Source: Acidimicrobiaceae bacterium
GTDB lineage: Bacteria; Actinomycetota; Acidimicrobiia; Acidimicrobiales; Aldehydirespiratoraceae
Assembly: GCA_009837445.1 (NCBI GenBank)
Contig: VXTM01000026.1
Location: 1 to 64,000 of the forward strand
Reading direction: 5' to 3'
Length of the DNA stretch: 64,000 nucleotides
Shown: positions 8,580 through 17,033 of the stretch, in pieces
Layout of the letters: every line of letters starts with the position of its first letter
How positions within the stretch are numbered: position 1 is the first letter of the stretch
Made by a program: the position numbers and the translations under genes
The notes under the pieces: model-generated
Told to the model about the DNA's origin: nothing
The model's input: the letters and a program-made list of their open reading frames with translations, nothing else
The model's database searches: none

Positions 8580-9969
8580 ACTTGATCCTCTCGGCCAGCT
8601 CGGGGGCCCGGGCCAGCGCCTCGGACACGACTGCGTCCTGGTCGACTCGCGTCGACCGTCCCCCTTCGACGATGATCTCGCCCCCGACGATGTTCATGTC
8701 GACGTCGGTGCCCCGAGCGGTGTACACGATGGCCGCCACCGGGTCGTGCATCGGCGCGAAATGCGGCCGTGTGGTGTCGACCACCACTATGTCGGCCAGC
8801 ATCCCGGTGGCCAGCACCCCGGCCTCGATGCCGTGGACGGCCGCCCCGCCCCGGGTGGCCACCTCGAGGGCCTCGTCGGCCCTCGATGCCTTGGGGTCGA
8901 GATTGTGGAGACGGTGCATCAGCACCATGAGCCTCATGTTCTCGAACAGGTCCTGGCGGTGCCCGCAGCACGACCCGTCGCTGCCCAGGCCCACCGCGGC
9001 CCCGGCGTCGACGAGGTCGTGGAGGGGCATCACCCCGTAGGGCACGTAGAAGTTCGACAGGGGGCAGTGGGCCACCGCGCTGCGGGTGTCCCCGAGGGCC
9101 TCGATCTCCTCGTCATCCACCCATGTGGCGTGGGCGAGGATCGCATCGGGGCCCAGCAGCCCGTTGCGGTGAAGCCACGTGGCCGGGCGGTAGCCGTGCT
9201 GCTGCTTGAACACCTCCGGGTCGTCGCGGGGCGCGCTGAGGTGGGTGTGCCACGCGACCCCATGGGAGCGGGCCTGCTCGACGCTGGCCGCGATCAGGTC
9301 GACGTTGGTGTAGGCCGCGTTCATGGGTCCGGGGCAGATCTCGATCTTCGAGCCCTTAGGCCTCGAGCGGATGCACGCCTCCGTGATGGCCAACTCGTCA
9401 TCGGCCGAACGCTGGAACGACGTCTCGGGCAGCTTCTGCTGCTGGGAGACCGCGGTCCGTGTTCCGGTCATCCCCCGGGCGATCCGTCCCCTCAGCCCGA
9501 CCTCCTCGAGGATCCCGGCCACCATCACGGTGGTGTCGTAGTCGTCGCACCCGTAGTGGTGATCGAGCACGGTCGTGGTCCCTGCCAGGACGGCTTCGAG
9601 GGCTCCCAGGTACACCGAGGCGCTCGTCTCCTGCTGGGTGATGGCGGCCGAATAGGGCCACATGAACTCGCTGAGCCACTCCCAGCCCGTGAGGCCCTCT
9701 CCGAGCGTCCGCCCCAGCGACTGGTAGAGGTGGTTGTGGCAGTCGATCAGCCCGGGCATCACGACCTTCCCCTGGCAGGAGACCGTCCGGTCCGCCTCGA
9801 ACGAGCCCGCCATCCGGCTGTCTCCGACGGCGGCGATCCGGTCGCCCTCGACGGCCACGACCCCGGACTCGATGACGGGCCGGTCCGGGTCGAGCGTCAG
9901 CACGGTGCCGCCGGTCAGCAGCAGGTCGCAGAGGGCAGGCTCCGTCCGGGTGTCGTTCTCAGGGCTCAT
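8572..9969 (-). CDS. amidohydrolase, guanine/8-oxoguanine deaminase or AtzB-like
   Basis: A 465-aa metal-dependent hydrolase of the TrzN/AtzB/8-oxoguanine deaminase group. Zinc-site residues are H78 and H80 (LIDCHNHL), H241 and H243 (WHTHLS), H280 (ILAHATWV) and D331 (GLGSDGS), all in the usual order. Such enzymes remove an amino group from purines, pterins or triazines. The ATG at 9969 is chosen because AGGAGG precedes it by five bases; upstream codons in frame lack family resemblance. It sits between two GcvT-like genes and downstream of a nucleoside-type importer, so a guanine-like or N-methylated purine substrate is the most economical guess. Confidence 0.82.
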   Translation of the reverse strand: MSPENDTRTEPALCDLLLTGGTVLTLDPDRPVIESGVVAVEGDRIAAVGDSRMAGSFEADRTVSCQGKVVMPGLIDCHNHLYQSLGRTLGEGLTGWEWLSEFMWPYSAAITQQETSASVYLGALEAVLAGTTTVLDHHYGCDDYDTTVMVAGILEEVGLRGRIARGMTGTRTAVSQQQKLPETSFQRSADDELAITEACIRSRPKGSKIEICPGPMNAAYTNVDLIAASVEQARSHGVAWHTHLSAPRDDPEVFKQQHGYRPATWLHRNGLLGPDAILAHATWVDDEEIEALGDTRSAVAHCPLSNFYVPYGVMPLHDLVDAGAAVGLGSDGSCCGHRQDLFENMRLMVLMHRLHNLDPKASRADEALEVATRGGAAVHGIEAGVLATGMLADIVVVDTTRPHFAPMHDPVAAIVYTARGTDVDMNIVGGEIIVEGGRSTRVDQDAVVSEALARAPELAERIKYG

Positions 9970-9991
9970 GATTCCTCCTATCCGGCTCGTC

Positions 9992-11218
9992 CTATCCGGC
10001 TCGCCGCACCCGGTAGTGCGGGAGGGCGACCAGGGTGGCGCCGACCTCTCCGCGGACTTCGCCGGCTGTCCAGTCCACGCTGACCGGCGTGCCCGCACCG
10101 GCTTGGTCGGCGGCAACGTGGGCGAAGCCGATGACCTTCTTGACGGTGGGCGACCAGGTCACGCTGGTGGCTCTTCCGATGCGGGCTCCGTCGCGGTGGA
10201 TGGGCAGGGGGTACCGGACGACCCGGGGGGTCACTTCCGGCGGCATATCGAGGTCCCGGTAGAGGCCGACGATGTCGCGCCAGTCGACCTCGATTCCCAC
10301 CATCGAGCGCTTGGGCCCGGCTTCGAGTTCGCGCCGCAGGGCCTCCTTGCCCAGGAAGTCGGCGTGCTTGTCGAAGTCCACGAAGCGGTGCAGGTTCAAC
10401 TCCAGCGGAGTGGTCATGTTCTCAGGAGAGACCGGCAGCGGGTCGCCGAGTCGGTCCATGGCGGCCGGCGTGTAGTCGGCGCCCACGATGACCATCCCGG
10501 CCTCGGTCCGGGCCACGTCGACCGCGTGCAGGCCGCCAGCCGCCAGCCCGAGGGGCTCGCCCGCTTCGAACAGCGCATCCCACACGTCGGCGCCGTCGGC
10601 GGTGGGCACGAAGAACTCATAGCCGATCTCGCCGGTGAACCCCTGACGGAGGACGATGAGCTCCACGCCGCCGATGGTGGTGGTCCGCAGCCGCGAGAAC
10701 CGGAGGTCGGACCACGTCTGGCCGGTCGCCGCCTCGATGACCGCGGTGGATTCGGGCCCCTGCAGGGCGAGTAGCCCGAAGTCGAAGGTGATGTCCTCGA
10801 TGGAAACGTCGTAGCCCTCGGCATGGTGCCTGAACCAGTTCATCATCGGATCGGCCGTGAACATGAACCGGTCCGGTGCGACCCGGGCCACCAGCCCGTC
10901 GCCCACCACGACCCCGTCCTGGTTGCACCAGGGCGAGTAGTAGGCCTGACCCACCTCGATCCTGGTGGCGTCCCGGGTGATCAGGAAGTCCGTCAGCCTT
11001 GCCGCGTCGGGGCCGGAGATGTAGTGCTTGGAGAGCGGCGACTGGTCGAGGGCCGAGGCCCGCTCCCGGATCGTCCTCACCTCGTCCTGCCATTCCGTGT
11101 AGGCGTCCACGATGTGGTAGCGATCCCACGCATTCCACTTCTGGCGCTCGTTGAGAAGGGACGTGCGCGGGTAGAACGCCGTCCCCATGATGGTCCGCTC
11201 CTGGTCGGTAGTGGTCAT
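9992..11218 (-). CDS. GcvT-like folate-binding protein (second paralogue)
   Basis: A 408-aa GcvT-superfamily protein. Characteristic segments are QSPLSKHYISGPDAARL, YYSPWCNQDGVVVGDG, LALQGPES, RQGFTGEIGYE and ATSVTWSP. By eye it is much closer to the paralogue at 17034-18266 than to the one at 7365-8579. AAGGAG lies five bases before the ATG. It begins ten bases after the second permease gene and is followed 22 bases later by the amidohydrolase, placing it in the importer operon. Probable role: THF-dependent acceptance of a methylene or methyl group produced by a neighbouring N-demethylase, or a demethylase in its own right as in DmdA and LigM. Confidence 0.84.
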   Translation of the reverse strand: MTTTDQERTIMGTAFYPRTSLLNERQKWNAWDRYHIVDAYTEWQDEVRTIRERASALDQSPLSKHYISGPDAARLTDFLITRDATRIEVGQAYYSPWCNQDGVVVGDGLVARVAPDRFMFTADPMMNWFRHHAEGYDVSIEDITFDFGLLALQGPESTAVIEAATGQTWSDLRFSRLRTTTIGGVELIVLRQGFTGEIGYEFFVPTADGADVWDALFEAGEPLGLAAGGLHAVDVARTEAGMVIVGADYTPAAMDRLGDPLPVSPENMTTPLELNLHRFVDFDKHADFLGKEALRRELEAGPKRSMVGIEVDWRDIVGLYRDLDMPPEVTPRVVRYPLPIHRDGARIGRATSVTWSPTVKKVIGFAHVAADQAGAGTPVSVDWTAGEVRGEVGATLVALPHYRVRRAG

Positions 11219-11228
11219 CTTGGCTCCT

Positions 11229-12167
11229 TCATCTGCTCTCCCGGAAATAGGGCTCGGCCAGGGCGGCGGGCATCTGGGACCGGCGCTCGGCCGCGGATAC
11301 GAAGACCATGACCAGGTACACGACCAGGAAGGGCAGGATCGCCAGGAGCTCGGTCGGGATGTTCCATCCGAGGAGTTGCAGGGTGAACCCGAGACTCGAG
11401 ATTGCCCCGAAGGCGTAGGCCGCCACCAGCAGCCGCAAGGAGCGCCAGCTGGCGAGGATCACCAGGATGACCGCGATCCAGCCCATGCCGGCCGTCATGT
11501 CGTCGAACCAGTCCGAGAACAGGCGCAGCGTGAGATATCCCCCGCCGGCTCCGGCCGCCGCTCCGCCTAGGGCCACATGCAGGTAGCGCATGCCGCTGAC
11601 ACGGAGCCCGGCGGCGTCGGCGCTGGCGGGGTCGTGGCCCACCGCCCGCAGGTGCATGCCGGTTCTGGTGCGGAAGACGTACCACTGCACCACGGCGACG
11701 AAGGCCCAGGACATGTACACGACCGGATCGTGCGACAGCAGGAGCGGGCCCACCGCCGGCCAGTCGTGGACCGACTCGGGGTACACCGGCGTGAAGATGG
11801 CTCCACTGAACCGTCGGGCCAACGGCGGATCGCCCTGGCTACCGATGAAGCTCGACAGGCCGGATCCGAAAATGACCAGGGCCACCCCGACCACCACCTG
11901 GTTGGCTCGCAACGAGACCGCGAGCACTCCCTGGATCATCGAGAATACGGCTGCCGCGAGGACGGCCACCACCAAGCCCGCGAACGGACTGTCGGTGGCG
12001 GTCGTCACCCAGAACCCGGTCACCGCGCCGATCAGCATCGTGCCCTCGACGCCGAGGTCGAGGACGCCGCTGCGCTGGGTGAGGATCGCCCCGCTACCGG
12101 CGAGAACCACCGGGGTCCCCGTCGACACCGCCACCACCAGGGATTGGATCAAGACCCAGTCGTTCAT
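11229..12167 (-). CDS. ABC transporter permease, BMP/nucleoside type (second)
   Basis: A 312-aa polytopic membrane protein with about eight to ten hydrophobic segments, of the permease family used by BMP/PnrA-type nucleoside importers (BPD_transp_2). GGYLTLRLFSDWF and GWIAVILVILASW belong to the conserved core. The ATG at 12167 overlaps the stop of the first permease by four bases, indicating translational coupling and a heterodimeric channel. In this importer class the pore pairs with one double-ATPase and a lipoprotein receptor, all of which precede it in the operon. Confidence 0.9.
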   Translation of the reverse strand: MNDWVLIQSLVVAVSTGTPVVLAGSGAILTQRSGVLDLGVEGTMLIGAVTGFWVTTATDSPFAGLVVAVLAAAVFSMIQGVLAVSLRANQVVVGVALVIFGSGLSSFIGSQGDPPLARRFSGAIFTPVYPESVHDWPAVGPLLLSHDPVVYMSWAFVAVVQWYVFRTRTGMHLRAVGHDPASADAAGLRVSGMRYLHVALGGAAAGAGGGYLTLRLFSDWFDDMTAGMGWIAVILVILASWRSLRLLVAAYAFGAISSLGFTLQLLGWNIPTELLAILPFLVVYLVMVFVSAAERRSQMPAALAEPYFRESR

Positions 12168-13297
12168 CGGCTGCCAACCTCGACCCGGGTGATCCGGACC
12201 CGGTACCGGATGAAGAACTGGGCTCCGGCGACACAGAGCAGGATGATGCCCTGTATCACGATCACCACCGCGGGCGAAACGCCGAAGATGCTCAACGACG
12301 GGGCGATGCTGAGCAACGCTCCCATCAGGAAGGCGATCGGCACCACCAGCAGCGGCTTCAGCAGGGCGACCGCGGCGACGACGATGCCGACGAATCCCAG
12401 ATTGACCGCTATGGCCCGGGGTTCGAGCGCGAACGTGATGCTCATCACGAACGTTCCACCGGCGATCCCGGCGAGGGCTCCCGAGACGGCGAAGACCGAG
12501 ATGATCTGGCGGGTCGCGCTGATCCCCGCGTAGCTGGCCGCAGCCCGGGAGTCCCCGGCCACCCGCAGCTGGTAGCCCCACACCGTCCTGCGGAGCGCGA
12601 GGGCGACGATCAGCGCCAGCGCCAGCGAGATAATCAGCCCCGCATCGAACACTCCGAAATAGGGATCCAACTGGGCCGACTCCGGGATGACCTTCCCGGC
12701 TGGGAATCCCAGATTGGTGCGATCCCGCCAGTAGCTGACGCTGCCGTAGATCAGGTAGTTCATGATCCCTAGGGCGACGAAGTTGAGCATCAGGGTGGTG
12801 ACCACCTCGTCGGTTCCGAACAGGGCCCGCGGCACGGACGCGAGCGTGGCCCAGGCCGCTCCGCCGAGGGCGGCGGCAATAACGACCGCGGCCACTGCCA
12901 GCGGAGCGGGAAGCGAGGGGCCGAGCACCAGCGCCGCGGCCGCACCGGCCACCGAGCCCGCGATGAGCTGGCCCTCCGCGCCGATTGACCACAGGCCCAT
13001 GCGGAAGCAGACGGTGACCGCCAGCCCGGTGAGGATCAGCGGCGTGGTCGACCGCAGGGTCTCACGGAGAGCCCGGGACGAGCCGAACGCCCGGTCGAAC
13101 ATCTCGCGGTAGACGTCGAAGGGATTGTCACCCGCCATCAGCAGAAGGATCGCTCCGAGTCCGAACGCCAGGACCAGAGCGACGAGGTTGACGCCCAGCT
13201 GCTGGAGGAAGCGGGACGCGGCCCGCTGCTCAACCGTGATGGGAATGTGCCAGCGGCCACTCCGTGGGGCGGCACGGTCGACGGCGGGCGCCGTCAT
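12164..13297 (-). CDS. ABC transporter permease, BMP/nucleoside type (first)
   Basis: A 377-aa inner-membrane permease with about ten hydrophobic segments and a short cytoplasmic N-terminus. The stretch SIGAEGQLIAGSVAGAAAA matches the conserved EGQ-containing loop of this family, and LRVAGDSRAAASYAGIS resembles the EAA-like ATPase-contact loop. It overlaps the upstream ATPase gene by four bases and the downstream permease by four, so all three are made together. Expected to import nucleosides or nucleobase-like compounds with its partners. Confidence 0.9.
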   Translation of the reverse strand: MTAPAVDRAAPRSGRWHIPITVEQRAASRFLQQLGVNLVALVLAFGLGAILLLMAGDNPFDVYREMFDRAFGSSRALRETLRSTTPLILTGLAVTVCFRMGLWSIGAEGQLIAGSVAGAAAALVLGPSLPAPLAVAAVVIAAALGGAAWATLASVPRALFGTDEVVTTLMLNFVALGIMNYLIYGSVSYWRDRTNLGFPAGKVIPESAQLDPYFGVFDAGLIISLALALIVALALRRTVWGYQLRVAGDSRAAASYAGISATRQIISVFAVSGALAGIAGGTFVMSITFALEPRAIAVNLGFVGIVVAAVALLKPLLVVPIAFLMGALLSIAPSLSIFGVSPAVVIVIQGIILLCVAGAQFFIRYRVRITRVEVGSR

Positions 13298-14859
13298 GTC
13301 ACGCCTGCCATCCAGCGCCCGACTTGAGCCACATCGACTTCGGATGCCGGCCGCGACGCCACGATCCGACCCTCGTACATCACGACCACCTCGTCGGAGA
13401 TTCCGAGCACCTCCTCGAGATCCCCCGAGAAGAGGAGGATGCCCACGCCCCGGCCGCGTTCGGTCTTGAGAGTGGTCCGGACCGCTTCGGCCGCCCCGAC
13501 GTCAAGGCCGCGGGTCGGCTCCGACGCGACCAGCAGGGCGGGCTGCCGTGACAGCTCGCGAGCGAGGATCAGCCGCTGGAGGTTGCCTCCCGACAGCACG
13601 CTGATCGGCAGGCCCTTGCGCACGCCGCGGATATCGAACCGATCGATCAGACGTCGAGCCCATTGCCTGATCGCCGACAGCCGTAGGAACGGCCCGATAC
13701 TGAACTCCCGGTCTCGCTGGCTCCTCAGCAGCACGTTGTCCTCGATCTCCAGTCCGAGAACCAGGCCCCTCGTCAAGCGGTCCTCGGGAACGAATCCCAT
13801 CCCCTTGTTGATCCTGCTGCCGATCGTCTGCGATGAGATGTCCTCGCCCCGGAGCCTGATCGTGCCCGACGTCGTGGTGCGGAGCCCGGTGATGACCTCC
13901 GCCAACTCGCGCTGGCCGTTCCCGGACACGCCGGCCACCCCCACGATCTGGCCTGCCCTCACAGTGAGACTCACGTCGTCGAGTTCGGGGCGCGTCGCAG
14001 CGTCGCTGACGACCGATACCGAGTGCAACTCCAGGAGTTTGTCTCCGGTGGTGTGGGATGCGTCGACGCCGGATCCCGGTGCGAGGTCGTCGCCGATCAT
14101 GAGTCTGGCCAGGTCGTGGGTGGTGGTGTCCTCGACGCCTTGGTGAGCGACTTTCTTCCCGGATCGCAGGACCGTCACGGTGTCGGCGGACTGCTGGACC
14201 TCGCGCAGCTTGTGGGTCACGAGAATCACACCCTGGCCCTGGTCGGCGAGGTTCCGGAGTGTCGCGAACAGGGCTTCAGCCTCGCGGGGGGTCAGCACGG
14301 CCGTCGGCTCGTCGAGGATGAGGACCTTCACGCCGCGGTTGAGGAGACGGATGATCTCGGCCTGCTGCTTCTCGCCGACGGCAAGGTCAGCGACATACCT
14401 GGTCGGCTCGATCCACAGGCCGTGCCTGTCCATGACCTCCCGGGCGCGGTCGGCCAGCCCGCTCGCGGTCATCCTGACCGGCACGTCGGGATTGCCGAGC
14501 AGGATGTTCTCGGCGACGGTCATCTGCTCCACCAGCCGGAAGTGCTGGTACACCATCCCGACGCCGGCCTCCAGGGCCGCGTGCGGGGAGTGGGGACTGT
14601 AGGGGGCTCCGGCCAGCATCATCTCGCCCCGGGTGGGGTGGTACAAGCCGGCCAGGATCGAGCACAGCGTCGATTTTCCGGCCCCGTTCTCGCCCAGCAG
14701 GGCGTGGATCTCGCCCCAACGAAGGTCGAAATCCACGTCCTCGAGGACGGACTGGCCGAAGAAGTCCTTGGAGAGGCCGCGTGTGCGGACGGCAGGCTCC
14801 AAGACCTGTCCTAGGGCCTGTTGATCCCCCGCGGTACGGGAGTGCGGGGGTTGTGTCAC
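13294..14859 (-). CDS. ABC transporter ATPase with two nucleotide-binding domains
   Basis: A 521-aa tandem ATPase of the RbsA/MglA/PnrA-importer type. The first domain has a normal Walker A GENGAGKST (about 56-65), a degenerate signature AVGEKQQ, and Walker B LILDEPTAVL. The second has a non-canonical P-loop (GVSGNGQRE) but a good LSGGNLQR signature, the asymmetry usual for this class. The GTG start directly follows the stop codon of the lipoprotein gene, and the 3' end overlaps the first permease by four bases. It energises the importer encoded around it. Confidence 0.92.
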   Translation of the reverse strand: MTQPPHSRTAGDQQALGQVLEPAVRTRGLSKDFFGQSVLEDVDFDLRWGEIHALLGENGAGKSTLCSILAGLYHPTRGEMMLAGAPYSPHSPHAALEAGVGMVYQHFRLVEQMTVAENILLGNPDVPVRMTASGLADRAREVMDRHGLWIEPTRYVADLAVGEKQQAEIIRLLNRGVKVLILDEPTAVLTPREAEALFATLRNLADQGQGVILVTHKLREVQQSADTVTVLRSGKKVAHQGVEDTTTHDLARLMIGDDLAPGSGVDASHTTGDKLLELHSVSVVSDAATRPELDDVSLTVRAGQIVGVAGVSGNGQRELAEVITGLRTTTSGTIRLRGEDISSQTIGSRINKGMGFVPEDRLTRGLVLGLEIEDNVLLRSQRDREFSIGPFLRLSAIRQWARRLIDRFDIRGVRKGLPISVLSGGNLQRLILARELSRQPALLVASEPTRGLDVGAAEAVRTTLKTERGRGVGILLFSGDLEEVLGISDEVVVMYEGRIVASRPASEVDVAQVGRWMAGVT

Positions 14860-16110
14860 TTAGCCGATCTCGCCCTGGACGCCCTCGATCACCCACTCGC
14901 AGCAGATGGCGCGACTGAAGAAGTCAAGGGACTCGCCCTCGGGTACGACGATGTTGCCGTCGCGGTCCACTATCGGACCGGCGAACACATCCAGGTCACC
15001 GGCGGCGATGTCCGCGATCAAGCTGTCCACCAGATCTTGGGCCTCGGCGGGAACCGACGGCCCGAACTCGGCGTAGCCGAGGAGCTCGTCGGCGTAGCCG
15101 CCGTAGATGTATCCGGGTTCCCAAGTGCCCGCGGCTACCTCCTGCGCGGTGGTCACGAAGGCCGCACCCCAGTTGTAGAGCGACCCTCCCAGCCACGAGT
15201 CGGGCGCCTGGAGGCGGGCGTCGTCGTACCCGTATCCGATGAACCCGGCGCCGCGCTGAGCGGCCACTTCCGGCACCGCGGACGACGACAGGTCATAGGT
15301 GAGAACGTCGACACCGAGATCGATCAGGGCGTTGGCCGCTTGAAGCTCGAGACTGGGATCGAACCAGTCGTTGGTGAACACCACATGCACCTCGGCGTCG
15401 GGGTTCACCGAGCGGGCGCCGGCCGCGAACAGGTTCAGCGGCTTGAGCACGAAGGAGATCCCGAATCCCGCCACGTAGCCGAGCTGGCCGGTCTCGCTCA
15501 ACGAGGCGGCCAGCGCGCCGTCCACGTACCGGGCCTCTTCCACCGCCAGGCAGTACTGGCCCATGTTGGCGGTGACGGTGGCGTCGCAAGCATGCAGGAA
15601 CGCGGTGTCGGGATACTCCGCGGACACGATGGCCATGTCGGCGTCATATGTGGCGGTGCCGATGATCAAGTGGTAGCCGTCCTCGGCAAGGTCCGTCATC
15701 GCCCGCTGAGCAGACTGCCCAGGGTCGATTGCCTCGACCCTGAGGACCTCGGCGCCAGGCATCGAGTCCTCGAGAAGCTGCGTCCCCGCATCCATCGAGC
15801 CTTGCCACCCGCCCTGGTCGAGCGTTCCGTCATAGATCACCGCAATCCGCATCCCAGTGCCATCCGACGCGTCCAGAGTGTCGGCAACCTCCGTGGGCGC
15901 CTCGGGCACGGTGGTCGTCACTTCAGCGGGCGCTTCAGGCGCGGCGGTGGTCGTGGTTTCGGGCGCTTCAGGCGCGGCCGTGGTCTCAGGCGCCGCCGCA
16001 GGCGCCTCAGGCTCCGCGGCCGGTGCGTCCTCGGCGTCGTCCCCGCAAGCTGCGGCCACCAAGCACAGCGTCAGAGCGGTGGCTAGCCACCCTAGGGTTT
16101 TCCCTCTCAT
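14860..16110 (-). CDS. BMP/PnrA-family substrate-binding lipoprotein
   Basis: A 416-aa secreted lipoprotein. The signal peptide ends in a lipobox LVAAAC with C22 as the lipidated cysteine; residues 23-80 are a flexible Ala/Pro/Glu/Thr linker; the rest is a BMP (basic membrane protein) periplasmic-binding fold (IAVIYDGTLDQGGWQGSM, GFIGYGYDDARLQAPDSWLG). PnrA-type members bind purine nucleosides; the family also includes receptors for other small ligands. It is first of the transporter genes, 48 bases after the GntR gene. The receptor should define what the island consumes, so its ligand is the key unknown. Confidence 0.9.
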   Translation of the reverse strand: MRGKTLGWLATALTLCLVAAACGDDAEDAPAAEPEAPAAAPETTAAPEAPETTTTAAPEAPAEVTTTVPEAPTEVADTLDASDGTGMRIAVIYDGTLDQGGWQGSMDAGTQLLEDSMPGAEVLRVEAIDPGQSAQRAMTDLAEDGYHLIIGTATYDADMAIVSAEYPDTAFLHACDATVTANMGQYCLAVEEARYVDGALAASLSETGQLGYVAGFGISFVLKPLNLFAAGARSVNPDAEVHVVFTNDWFDPSLELQAANALIDLGVDVLTYDLSSSAVPEVAAQRGAGFIGYGYDDARLQAPDSWLGGSLYNWGAAFVTTAQEVAAGTWEPGYIYGGYADELLGYAEFGPSVPAEAQDLVDSLIADIAAGDLDVFAGPIVDRDGNIVVPEGESLDFFSRAICCEWVIEGVQGEIG

Positions 16111-16158
16111 TTCTGCCCCCCTTCATGGAACAGTTGTCGTTGTATATGGCGCCTTCTT

Positions 16159-16932
16159 TCAGCGCGTCCATCGCCTATAGAGGTGAATGGGCACCGCCTG
16201 CGCATTCACGAACGCTTTCGAGAGAACGACCGGAGCCTCGTCCTCCACGCTGAAGAACACGTCGTCGAGTTGCAGCAGCGCGGCGCCCGGTTCCACCTGC
16301 AATCGCCGAGCCACAGCCTCCGGCGCGTTGGCAGCGCTTGTGCGCGACTCCACATGAGCGATCTCCAGGCCGCTGCACTGCCGCACGATGTCGCTCATGA
16401 GCATCGAGCCGTCAATCTCGTTGACCGGCCCTTCGAAGCGATACGGCGGTACTACGTCGTTCGTGAGGGCCACGGGCCGGTCGCCGCCGGAGAACAAGCG
16501 CAGGAACTCGAATACGCGGCCCGGCAGCTGCATCCCGAGTGATCTCGCTTCGTCATCGGTCGCTATCCGCTCGGTCGCGGTGAGCGCCGCGATCCGGGGC
16601 TGCAGGCCCGCAGCCTCGATGATGGACTGCATGTCCCACGAATCGGCGATGTAGGGCTGAGCCGCAGGAGCGCGACGGGACACGAAGGTCCCCTCGCCGT
16701 GTTTGCGCATCACCTGCCCCTGCGATTCGATCCTCGCCAGCGCGGTGCGTACTGAAGCGCGACTCACCGAGAGCTCCGAGGCGAGGTCGCTTTCCGACGG
16801 GAGTTGGTCGCCGGGGCCGTAGACCCCGTAGCGGATCCGCGACAGGATCACGTCCGACACCTGGTCTGCGATTGGTGGTGTGCGTACTACCGGAATAGCT
16901 CGGCCCTGTCTCGGTGCCGTGGCGAGCGCCAT
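16159..16932 (-). CDS. GntR/HutC-family regulator with UTRA domain
   Basis: A 257-aa regulator. Residues 20-90 are a GntR winged helix (DQLPSESDLASELSVSRASVRTAL), and residues 95-250 are a UTRA effector domain that shares the chorismate-lyase fold and binds small molecules. It lies upstream of and on the same strand as the importer/GcvT/amidohydrolase genes, so it is probably the first gene of that operon and autoregulated. The ligand is probably the imported compound or a breakdown product; this is inferred from position. Confidence 0.87.
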   Translation of the reverse strand: MALATAPRQGRAIPVVRTPPIADQVSDVILSRIRYGVYGPGDQLPSESDLASELSVSRASVRTALARIESQGQVMRKHGEGTFVSRRAPAAQPYIADSWDMQSIIEAAGLQPRIAALTATERIATDDEARSLGMQLPGRVFEFLRLFSGGDRPVALTNDVVPPYRFEGPVNEIDGSMLMSDIVRQCSGLEIAHVESRTSAANAPEAVARRLQVEPGAALLQLDDVFFSVEDEAPVVLSKAFVNAQAVPIHLYRRWTR

Positions 16933-17033
16933 CGGGCCAGCCGACGGCGCTCCGATCGACGTAGGACGTCTGACCTATTGGACCACGCCGTCACGTGGAT
17001 GTCAACTGCCGCGGACCAGCCCTCGACCCTGCT

